Below are positions 55,265 through 64,000 of a stretch of 64,000 nt of DNA, piece after piece (position 1 is the stretch's first letter; each line of letters begins with the position of its first letter). The notes under the pieces were generated by a model. It worked only from the letters and a program-made list of their open reading frames with translations. It was not told the DNA's origin and made no database searches. Source of the DNA: Porogramme epimiltina (Eukaryota > Basidiomycota > Agaricomycetes > Polyporales > Polyporaceae); NCBI GenBank assembly GCA_900155495.1, contig FTLJ01000383.1:1-64000 (forward strand), read 5' to 3'. Made by a program: the position numbers and the translations under genes.

Positions 55265-58200
55265 ATGTCTCTCATCAGCGACACTGAGTAAGTGTTCCAT
55301 CAGGGGGTTTCTCTTTGAGTTGATGTCCAATACGCGTGGTGCAGTTATCTTATCCATAGCCTCCGGCTGAACTACCTGAGGAATATCGACGACCCGTATG
55401 GGTCTCGCATCATCTCTTTGGATCCTGCGTACCACTCCAACCCATACATCGATGCTGCTGGCCTTGCAGACGTCCACCGATGGCCTGAGGTCGCCATGCC
55501 CTCCAGTCCTACCGTCAGCGACGACGAGTCTGCGCCGACAGTCCGCAGGCGACATTCGGGCTTCCCAGGAGCCAACCTCAAATACACCACCACCATCCTA
55601 GGGCCTTCCAGGACCGGAGCCATGGGTCTCAGGGTGAACGGTAAGCGTCAGTCCGTGCCTCGCAATTCCGGCCGCCTGTCCCTCCGTCCCGACGCAAACG
55701 GTGCCGCTTCGACCTCGCTCGGAGGACCAAACGAAGACACCCCGATCACGACAGAAATCATTGCGGCAACACCTACCTCCCCAACAAAGCCGGAGAGCCC
55801 AAGGTCACCAATCAAGGAGAGTATGGCTGCCCAACCCACCCCTCCCTCCGTCTCCCCTCAACCTATCCAGAGTAACGATTCCCAAGAAGGCCCGCCCGTG
55901 CCGCAGAAGGGCCCCCCTTTTGTTGTTCCGAAGTTTAACTTCAAGGGCGCGGCGGAGATGGAGGCACGGAGGCGGCAGCGGATGCTCGCGAGGGCTCAGC
56001 CACCCGGGATGGCACCGCGGGTCCCTATGGTTGCGATGAACGTGAACCCGGAGATCTCGTCTTCGTCGTCATCCGAGGAAGAAGCAGAGTCTGAAGACGA
56101 GGATGTTCCGGACGATGACGAAGAGGACTTCGACATGGTGGCAGATGCGGATGACAGTATGGAGATTAACGAGGACGAATTCGACCCGTGAGTGTTAGCA
56201 TATTTATCGCTGTGTGCATGTGCCCACACATCTGGTCAGCGATTTCGCAGCCGGTCGAGCCGCGGGGATGAACTCGGACAGTGCGTCGGAGGATGCCTCT
56301 ATACTATCCGGCACATCGGTGTCAATGTCGTCTATGATGGCTTCGTCTGTCCCGCCGAGCACCAGCGCACACGCCTCACGCCTCAGCCCCGTTCGTGAGG
56401 GCGGAGAACGCCCCTCCGTCTCTCCCGACCGCGACGATGGCCAGCTTGATGCTATGTTCGAGATGGTCACCCCCGCCCCTAGCCACGCCGCGAACAGCCA
56501 AACGAACACCGCGCCCGGCCCGTCCGCCTCAAAAACCGTGTCCTCCTCTACTGCGGGAACGGCCTCTAGTGTCGTGACACCCCCGGGGATGTTCGCGCGA
56601 CGTCCCGTTCCGCCAGCACGCGCTGGGGTCTCGGCGCTGACCGCGATGCTCGCAGCGACGTCGAACACATCGTCATCGAATCCATTCGCGGAGCTCTACA
56701 GTGCGATCTCGGGCCGCGCGGAGAGCGAGAGCATGGTCGTGCGCGTGTTCTTCCCTATGGCACGCGAGCCACACAACCAAGCGCTCGAGCTGAACGTCCG
56801 GAAGGACGCGACAGTGGAAGAGGTCCTCGGATACGCGCTGTGGACGTACTGGGAAGAGGGGTGGCTCCCCAAGATCGACGAGGGCTTAAGTGGGGAGGAA
56901 GACCCCAAGTGGGACGTGCGGTGTTCTGGGGCGGGGTGGATCCTGCGGATTGCGGAGGAAGATGGAGAAGTGGACGAGGATTTCCCGCGTAAGCACCCCT
57001 CTTCTCCGCCGTATATGTCTGGCCGGTGCACTTGTGCTAAGCCGCTATGCAGCACCGGACCGAACAGGCAAGATCTCAAAGTTCAACTTCGAAGCATATG
57101 CGGTACTAGAAGCAAGCCAGTCACAGAGTAAGTCTAAGCTCTCTTCACGCGTTCAAGAAGTCTAACTCCGTGTAGTGCAACAAAACAAGATCCTCGAAGC
57201 GAAAATTCAACGCCGGATATCTCGCGTCGTTGGCAAGAAGAAATCAACGGGTCTGCTCAGCGCGACGACTGCGGCGTCCAACCTCCTTCCTCCCTCGGAC
57301 ATACTACTTGGTTCAAGCGCAGGCTTCGGGTCTCTCGCAACATCGGTCGGCATGTTCCCGGGCTCCCTTGGGCCATCAACAAGCCACGGGCCTCCCATCT
57401 TCCTGCGGATACGCATTGCTAGTTCTCACGAGGAGCCTGGCCATGTTTCCACCACTATCCAAGCGTACGTATATCTGCCGAGACTATTGTATACTGATTT
57501 GCTGATCTCTCTTGGCGTAGTTCTGGGGGGATGTACATTGCGGAGGTGCTCGATCTGGTCTGTCAAAGGCGCAAGCTAGAGGATCCGAAGAGCTACGCAC
57601 TTGTAGTCGATGCCGGCGACGTGAAGATGAACATCCCGCTCGACCGTACGGTGAAGAGTTTGCAAGGGAAGAAGGAATTAATCCTGATGAAGAAGACCAT
57701 GCTCCGCGAGTATGGTGTAGAGGTTCGCGAAAGGAAGGGCACGACGGACCCGAACGGTAAGGCTTTCTCAGCTTTCATGAGAGCCCCCCTAATTGAGGTC
57801 GTGCCAATAGCTTCTATCTTCACTACGGACGTCGCCACCCAAGAGCAGACACTCAGTCAGATGCTTGACTTCATGAACGCGTACAGGGTAAGGGCAAGGT
57901 ATCCAGACGTACATCAACAAGAGGCTGACATTGTAATTCGACAGAAATACACGGTCTACCGCAAGATGCCCATGATTGTGACACGCAATGCTCGCATGCT
58001 CACCATTGATGGCGGTTACATTCACGTACGCCCTCATGCCTCCATGCGTCTTGCCCACCGTTGACCTTCACCTCATCCCTCGGCAGATCATTCCGACGGT
58101 GACGAAGGCGAAGCATGTGTTTGACAGCGGAAAGACGGCATCTTACCACCTCAAGAGCGTTGTCGTGTGCCAGCAGTCGAGCAAGAACAGCGCAACTTTC

Positions 58201-58458
58201 AAGCTCATTGTGCACAGCGGCGCGGATCGCAACAAGCGCTACGAGTTTGAGGCGGAGAACCCGAAGCTTGCAGGTGCGCCGTCCTCTTCGTTCGTGGTTT
58301 GTTTCGAACGCGCCGCTAACTGGTTGTCGTTGGGCGGTTCAGCGGAGATTGTGTCGACTATCCGTGCATTGAAGGCGACCATGGAGAAGCCTGGCGGAGG
58401 GAAAGCGTCAAGGAGGAATACGCGGATAGGGCCCTCTGCCCGGCCCATGGGTGTATGA
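55265..58458 (+). CDS. SIN1: TORC2 subunit SIN1/AVO1 (CRIM, Ras-binding-like and PH domains)
   Basis: SIN1 (AVO1 in yeast, MAPKAP1 in animals) is the TORC2 subunit that recruits AGC-kinase substrates at the membrane. The first exon is MSLISDT, then YLIHSLRLNYLRNIDDPYGS, as in fungal SIN1. A long Ser/Pro/Asp-rich region follows, with an acidic block near EEEAESEDEDVPDDDEED. The CRIM domain spans NPFAELYSAISGRAES, MVVRVFFPMAREP, VEEVLGYALWTYWEEGW and SKFNFEAYAVLEAS. A Raf-like Ras-binding domain comes next (IFLRIRIASSHEEP, MYIAEVLDLVCQRRKLEDPK, IPLDRTVKSLQGKKELILMK). A C-terminal PH domain (KYTVYRKMPMIVTRNARML, YHLKSVVVCQQSSKNSATFK, FEAENPKLA) ends ...ARPMGV. About nine introns. All expected domains are in order, so the call is firm. 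Confidence 0.92.
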
Positions 58459-58856
58459 GGGGGTATTGAACCGCAGGGTCTGACTGTTACGTTGATACCA
58501 GTTTTGTGGAGCCATATGTGTACGCTATGTTGTTTATTCCACTTGATACGTTTTGGAGGAACACGTACGACCGCTCTCTGCTAAGAATACTTGACCCCTC
58601 AAGCTGTCGACCTGCATTCGTGTAGAGGTGCAGGTAGAACAGGATTCACGCTGATGTATGAGTAGTTTCTTCGCACTTCGGATCAGTCGAGAGGATTGGG
58701 GTGTTTGCATCGACGAAGCCGTAGCGATGGTATTAAGTACGCAGGCCCACGATGGATTAATGAGCTGTATGCTACCGAATGCAACCTTCAATACAGAGTG
58801 AGCTTAGTGCCCCTGAGACGATAACCAAGGGACTCACAAGTAATCCAACAGCAGCA
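58459..58856. other. Intergenic, convergent 3' flanks
   Basis: Shared 3' region of SIN1 (+) and the uS8 gene (-); no other feature. Confidence 0.5.
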
Positions 58857-59318
58857 CTACCATGCCCTGCAAATGACCTCGCCCGGGATCCTCAGCTGTA
58901 GCGCCTCCCTCGCCTCTAGCCACTCGTTCTCCTTGTCCTTCGTTTTGACGATTGCAATCTCGCCCATTCTCAAGGGCTTCACGTTTTGTACGCGCCGCCC
59001 GGTGCACAGTCGCCGAATCTCGGAGAGGTCCATGAAGATAGGCTTGCTCGGCCTGCTGATGAGTTCCATGTCAGAGAGGACGGGGCGGTCGTTGCGGTAC
59101 TTGAGGTCTGCCCATATCCGCCTTTGCGCATCCCCTGCTGTATGGAAGTCTTCAGGAGACGGCTTTTCTATGGTACCGCGCGTCACGTTGGACAGGAAAC
59201 CGGCGCGGAGGAGGATGGAGAGGATGGCAAGATTTTGGGTCGTGTGGTTGACCGCGACGTGCTGATGCCGAGCACGGAACGCGTTTTGGATGTGGGAGCA
59301 CAGGTAGTGGGGAAGCAT
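58857..59318 (-). CDS. MRPS8: Mitochondrial small-subunit ribosomal protein uS8m
   Basis: A single-exon frame of 153 residues, close to the length of bacterial and mitochondrial S8. It binds the central domain of the small-subunit rRNA in the mitochondrial ribosome. The sequence opens MLPHYLCSHIQNAFRARHQH, a start like other mitochondrial S8 proteins. It continues LAILSILLRAGFLSNVTRGT, RRIWADLKYRNDRPVLSDME and LISRPSKPIFMDLSEIRRL, and ends CTGRRVQNVKPLRMGEIAIV then EALQLRIPGEVICRAW. The last part matches the conserved S8 C-terminal strand (G-x-x-I/V-x-C), and the SKP/R motif is kept. Diverges from the F-box gene with 223 bases between ATGs. Confidence 0.92.
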   Translation of the reverse strand: MLPHYLCSHIQNAFRARHQHVAVNHTTQNLAILSILLRAGFLSNVTRGTIEKPSPEDFHTAGDAQRRIWADLKYRNDRPVLSDMELISRPSKPIFMDLSEIRRLCTGRRVQNVKPLRMGEIAIVKTKDKENEWLEAREALQLRIPGEVICRAW

Positions 59319-59541
59319 GCCTGGAGAGCCTTAGAGTGTAGGTCAGGACACGTCCAGGAGAGGAAGAAGAGGAGAATATGCACCGAAGACGAAGACGGGT
59401 GGCCGAGCGTGTGCTGGTCGGGCGAACGAAGGGTGGAGGCGCCGACCAAGACAGTCTGTGTGTGACGTCGCCAAGTGGGCGCTGGACCAGGCTGGACCTG
59501 CTCTCTGCACTCGCTTGTCTCACACTCCCTCAGTGCTGGCT
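59319..59541. promoter_or_regulatory. Bidirectional promoter uS8m / F-box gene
   Basis: A 223-base spacer between divergent ATGs must serve both genes. GA-rich on the plus strand (gaggaagaagaggagaat). No TATA box seen. Confidence 0.5.
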
Positions 59542-61891
59542 ATGCATATCCTTACCCTCCCCGACGAGCTCTTGGGAGACATCGCTGCCTTTCTATCTGC
59601 TTTAGATCTTGTGCATGCGCAACAAGTGTGTCGCCGTTTTCGCAATGTCCTCCAGTCTCACGCTGCGCTGCAATACACCATCGAGTTACACGCTACCGCT
59701 ATGGTCGACAACCCGGCGTGCCGTCTGCCCCCAGGAGAGAAGCTACGTTTGTTGAGGGAGAAAGAGGACGCATGGAGACAACTAAACTTATCCAATCGGA
59801 CTACGCTTCCCCTCAAGCATAATCCGTCAGGCATATACGACCTCACCGGTGGCGTACTCCTTCTCGGCGAGCGAATACAGCGAGAGGCCCATACCGGCAC
59901 CGATAACGTCCGCACCGTGCCTCTTCACCCACTCTTTGACGCGGATTCCGATGACGGAAAGGCAAAGTTCTGGAACAAGATTGACCTGCATAAGCAAGTC
60001 ATAGATGTTGGCTTGGCTATTCCGGAGCACGATCTCATTGCTATCGTCACCTACACGTTAGTAGCCCCACTCAAGGAAATTTATCCTCGTCCTTACCCAT
60101 CCCTGTATAGGTACACTATTCCGGCCCAATTTTGGGCCTCCGTCGATATACACCTCATTAAACACTCTACTGGGCAACCACATCCTGCAGCAGCGAAACC
60201 AATCATCCATTGCGAGAACACCCATTATCTCCCTGGAAATTGTAGCATAATGCTCGAAATTGCGGGGGACACTATGTGTTTCTTGCTCAACAACTACTTC
60301 CCATTCGTCGCCGATCCAGCAACACTTGCGGTATACAACTGGAAGACTGGACGATTAAGAGCCGTGAGTACCGATTTGTGTAGCATCGTTGACACCAAAG
60401 CTTACCTATATACGGGCAGAGACGTAAGTTTATGGATCCAGAGATGTTCAACTCTTTTGTGCTCCTTGAACCCGACACTATCGTCCTTCCTATGGCCCCC
60501 AGCCATTCCTTGGAAATCTGTCGCTTCGACCCGGAGCCCGCCCCTGCGCCACGGACAGAGGGGCAGTCCTCCGATACAAGTAGCGACGACGACGTACCCT
60601 CAATTCAGCCAACCTGCGTATTGGAACTCCCGCCAATGGTTCCCGGCGCATTCGTTTTCCGCATGACGTGCCGCTGCGAACCCAACCCGTGCGGATCTTC
60701 ACAGACGACCGACCACCTCTACTCTCGCGCGCCATTCACCTCGGACCCCGACTCCGCCCTCATGATCCTGCACTTAGCTTTGCGCACGCCCCACAACGTG
60801 AACCGCGTGCACACGATGCTCGTGCACCGTTTCACGCTCCTCCACTACTTCCGCCTCGCCCTCGCCTTCCTCAAGTCCACCACCTCCCCCGACGCAGACG
60901 CGGACCCCGCCATCCCTGGCTCCTTCCCCGCCACGGACCCCGCCACGGACGCGGCCCCCACGCTCCCGTGGTCCTGCGCACGCTCGCAGCCCTACGTCGA
61001 CGGCGCGGCGGACGAGCCCGCAGTGCTCCCGTGGGATGCATGGGGGCCCGCCGGGTGCCGCTGGTTCGAGGACGAGCACACGCGCATGCGCTGGATCACG
61101 ACGACATGCGGGCAGCGCCTGGTGCGCGTGCACAAGGACGGGACGCTGCGCGTGTACGACTTCAACGCGCGTGCGATGAAGCGGTGGATGGACGCGCGGC
61201 AGCTCGCAGGCGAGCCGGTCGGGACGCGTCTGGGGGAGATGGTGATCCCGGAAGGGCAGAGAGACGTGCACCGATCGATGGAGACGATAGAGGAGGAGGA
61301 TGAGGGAGACGAGGGCGATGAAGATGGCGACGAAGGCGATGAGGACGAGGAGGACGAAGGCGATGAGGATGACGAGGGCGAGGAGAGTGATGAGGGTGAC
61401 GAGGACGAGTGGATGGAGGGCATTGAGGATGAAGACACGGATACCGACATGCTGACCATCGAAGAGGCAGACGAGGAGGATCTCCAACCGGGAGTCGGAG
61501 CAAACTCGGCGCAGCAGCCACACCCGAATGCAGACCTCCAGCTCAACTCGCAGCCGGACGGGTTACCAACATCAACGAAACCAGAGCATGAGCTGTTCGA
61601 CTTTTTCGACCTCCCGCACCGCAGGGTTACCGTCGATCTCGGCACGGCGGTGATCGTTGCATCGTCGTGGAAGAGCCCACTCGAGTCGTCTCTACCATAC
61701 GTCGTGACGAGCGTGGAATCCAAAGAGGGCTACGAGAGTGCATTGGTCGACGAAGATATTATTGTCGGTCTAAAGGTGCGTGGTATATTCTGCTTACGGA
61801 CCTGCTCGCCCTCAACGTGCGTTGTTAGATGGATTCCCTCGGGAGACAGATCCAAGAGGTGGTACTACACCGAATGGGTGGTTCTACGTAG
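59542..61891 (+). CDS. F-box protein with long acidic segment
   Basis: Four exons start at MHILTLPDELLGDIAAFLSA, an F-box whose second half is LDLVHAQQVCRRFRNVLQ. F-box proteins link substrates to SCF ubiquitin ligases. The body has beta-strand-like repeats (IYDLTGGVLLLGER, KPIIHCENTHYLPGNCSIML, LAVYNWKTGRLRA, FNSFVLLEPDTIVLPMAP), suggesting a beta-propeller-like fold, as in many Agaricomycete F-box proteins. Introns GTTAGT...TATAG and GTGAGT...GGCAG keep the frame. A stretch of about 60 residues (61.28-61.47 kb) is almost entirely Glu, Asp and Gly. The final intron (donor GTGCGT at about 61775) joins GLK to MDSLGRQIQEVVLHRMGGST, ending at 61891. If it is not spliced, the frame ends at 61904 with a different tail. 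The target is unknown. Confidence 0.8.
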
Positions 61892-62333
61892 AGCTGGATC
61901 ATGAACGTTTTCTGGAGGTCAACATACATGACACTGAAGCAGGATACGCGATGCATACATCTTGATCCATAGTCACTATGCGACTTCTGAATCGGCTCTA
62001 GATGGTAGTCCGAAATTATATCATCATCGTATAACGATAAACGTCTAAACCGAGTGTCGAGGAATAGACAAGATGAAGAGAGTATATCGCCGTATGGAAC
62101 ATATGAGAAGTATTGTAGAGCAATGCGAAAGCGAGTTCAAAACAGATTACACCACACAACAAACCGGAAACGCATAGTAGAAAGCTAGAGGGTAACATAC
62201 GTAGATGATCTTTTCGAGAGGAGAAGATGCAAGATTTAAACAGAGATACTGTCAACATCATAGATAGGATCATAATCCAGACCGGAGCCGCATAAACACC
62301 ATCCTCGTCCTCGCATACCAGGTCCTCACACAC
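61892..62333. other. Intergenic, convergent 3' flanks, AT-richer
   Basis: A 105-codon minus-strand frame (62016-62333) rich in hydrophobic residues abuts the next gene's stop but has no start or splice support. Confidence 0.45.
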
Positions 62334-63959
62334 TCACTTCCAGACCGGCCGCGCGTTCTGTTGCGTCCGGGAGGCAGCGCCTGGACCCGCCGTCGCTGCC
62401 CATTCTCCGACACTGCGCACGCGCTTCAGCCGCGTCACTTCCTCTGTCCTTTCGCGAGCCTGTTGTTTCTCCAGCGTCTCAAAGCCCTTGACGAGGTCCC
62501 TCACGCTCCCGCTGCTGCTCCGCCGGTCGCTCAACACGCTCGCGGAAGAGCGTGGGCGCGGCTCCACGGGCTCAGGCGGAGGAACGTGGTTGAGATCGAC
62601 AAGGCGCCGCGGCTGCGCCGGGCGCGGGATGCGAGACGGCTTCGGGGGCGGGGCGTGCGCGAGGTGAACCAGGTCCTTTGGGTGGGCAGGTCTCGAAGGG
62701 GGCTTCGAGACCGGAGTCGCGATTGGCCCCCGGGCCTTCTGGAATATCTCGGGTGGGGGAATGGGTAAGCCCGGATGCGCAGGTTTGCGGACAGGTTTTG
62801 GCGCGGGCTTGGTGGCGCGAGGGAGGTAGGAAAAGAAGAAGCCTTTCATACGCGATGCGATGGTCGGAGGAGGGGGAGGCGGCATGTCTGCTGAAGTATC
62901 TTCAGCACCTGTGGTTGCAGGCATCTCGGATCCCGCCCTTATGGCGGTGGCAGGAGACTGGGGTGGTAGCGAGACTTCCCGCTGGTCGGCAACTGGAACT
63001 GACGCACTACGATATGCAACGGGGGTTGAGTTCGCTGACCATCCAGGCTCATTTCGCGAAATCGCAACGGCCTCGTCCAGGAGATGGGAATATCTCGGGG
63101 CGAGGAGTGACGCCGGAACGGCGGACTTGCTCGTCCAGCTGCTTGAAGAGCCGTTGCGCTCGAGGCCTGGTTGTACCGACGACTGGCGACTAGGCAGAGG
63201 AGTGAAGTCTGGCACTTCCGATAACGGTACAGACCCGGTTCTTCCGCTGGGGGTAGGAGGCGCGCCCTTGCCCGCACGCTGTTTCTTGACCAATGCCTGG
63301 ACTCTCCGCGACAAGTCACCCCTAGTAAACGATGAGTTCGGCGTTCCCTAATGCTTCGGATACTACACTCACCTAGCCCAGCCTGGCCAGCACTCGTCCA
63401 CAGGAATACCGCCCGTTTGATCCAGGAACCGATCCACAACCCTGTCGATCCCGACGTCCTCGACTGGCGCGAGCACCGCCTCGCCGATCTGTTTGTTCGA
63501 CCCGAGCGAGAGTCGCTCGTCCGTGAAACACGCGTCCAGTAGCTTCCAGTCGTCCTTCTCCCACGCGCGAGGACCAGTTGCGTTGAACACCGGGCGGGCA
63601 TCCACTCGCTGGCGCGGTCCCGGTGTCTCGAACATAGGTCGGTTGAAGGGTGTGAAGGGCACCTTAAAGCTAGCATCTCCTAAGCCTGAGAAGGAGCCGT
63701 TGCGCGACGGCGTCTGCATGCGCTGCTCGATGGACCGTTCCGCGTCTTGCAAGAGTTCCGGGACGGTGATGAGTGGACTTCCTGGTATGAAGACTTTGTC
63801 GCCGACGATGCCTCCAAGAGTTCTTCGGCGGCGCGGCGTACCGCGCTTGCCGATGGCACCTTCCATGACCGACTTCCGCCGTGCTTTGCGTGTGGCAGAA
63901 TCGACGCTGGACTGGCGGCGAGCTCGCGAAGGGTCTCTGATAACGAAGTCATAGTCGTG
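62334..63959 (-). CDS. Unrecognised gene, 5' part beyond the window
   Basis: Two exons are visible. The upstream one (63959-63373) begins at a TATCCAG acceptor with the frame HDYDFVIRDPSRARRQSSVD and so continues beyond the window. It includes a very basic RRRRTLGGIVGDKVFIPGSP and ERSIEQRMQTPSRNGSFSGL, and ends in DECWPGWAR. A 51-nt intron (GTGAGT...TACTAG) joins it to GDLSRRVQALVKKQRAGKG and a long Pro/Ser/Arg-rich region. That region has repeated HPKDLVHLAHAPPPKP-like blocks (also RRLVDLNHVPPPEP). The end is an alpha-helical KGFETLEKQQARERTEEV. The repeated DLxHxxxPP pattern suggests short linear motifs for a partner protein. I do not recognise the family. The competing frame starting MTSLSETL near 63945 is a shadow. 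Confidence 0.72.
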
Positions 63960-64000
63960 CTGGATAGAGTGGATTCAGCAAGAGAATGGCGCATGATGGG

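Noticed and set aside
60774..61523. 249- and 243-codon frames opposite the acidic F-box region
   Set aside because: Reverse complements of the Glu/Asp codon run, giving Ser- or Leu/Val-rich shadows.
1..64000. Biosynthetic gene cluster built around the MFS, OPT, MATE, GT61 and GNAT genes
   Set aside because: No backbone enzyme (PKS, NRPS, terpene synthase) or pathway transcription factor was seen. The genes are separated by housekeeping genes, so co-location is not evidence of a pathway.

Overview
The window looks like nuclear DNA of a filamentous basidiomycete, most likely an Agaricomycete (mushroom or polypore lineage). Genes are densely packed on both strands and most are broken by many short introns, typically 45-70 nt, with GTRNGY donors and CTAAC-type branch points. 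Several families are typical of that group: a DUF6533 membrane protein, DHA1-like MFS and OPT transporters, F-box proteins and proline-rich zinc-finger proteins. No rRNA, tRNA, CRISPR array, bacterial-type operon or intact transposon was seen. The species cannot be named from the sequence alone.

Region by region. 0-4 kb: the 3' end of a zinc-finger gene with a frame break in a G9 run, then poorly assignable sequence. 4-12 kb: peroxin PEX13 (-), a nuclear-looking hypothetical (-), a weak candidate gene (+) and two small hypothetical genes (+). 12-19 kb: the decapping subunit DCP1 (-) diverging from the U4/U6 snRNP protein PRP3 (+), then a second zinc-finger gene (-). 20-23 kb: MFS transporter 1 (-). 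24-28.5 kb: snurportin-1 (+), convergent with a GT61/DUF563 glycosyltransferase (-). 29-32 kb: an F-box protein (+) and a two-exon small secreted peptide gene (-). 34-38 kb: a DUF6533 membrane protein (+) and a HOS1/HDAC8-like deacetylase (+). 38-41 kb: an OPT peptide transporter (-). 43-47.5 kb: a GNAT acetyltransferase (-), a cysteine-containing hypothetical (-) and the mitochondrial outer-membrane insertase SAM50 (-). 47.8-50.3 kb: a MATE transporter (+), divergent from SAM50. 52-55 kb: MFS transporter 2 (+), a paralogue of the one at 20-23 kb. 55-58.5 kb: SIN1/AVO1 of TORC2 (+). 59-62 kb: mitochondrial ribosomal protein uS8 (-), divergent from an F-box protein with a very acidic stretch (+). 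62-64 kb: an unrecognised gene (-) that runs off the window.

The genes do not form one pathway. RNA metabolism is well represented (DCP1, PRP3, snurportin), as are organelle biogenesis (PEX13, SAM50, uS8) and membrane transport (two MFS, OPT, MATE). Most genes are single-copy housekeeping genes in ordinary eukaryotic order. The items most worth a second look are the secreted peptide with a KR cleavage site and a Cys-Cys-Cys-Gly tail, the two frame-broken zinc-finger copies, the three CACGTG boxes before snurportin, and several intron-containing stretches that read like genes but match nothing I recognise. I found no clear novel multi-gene system.
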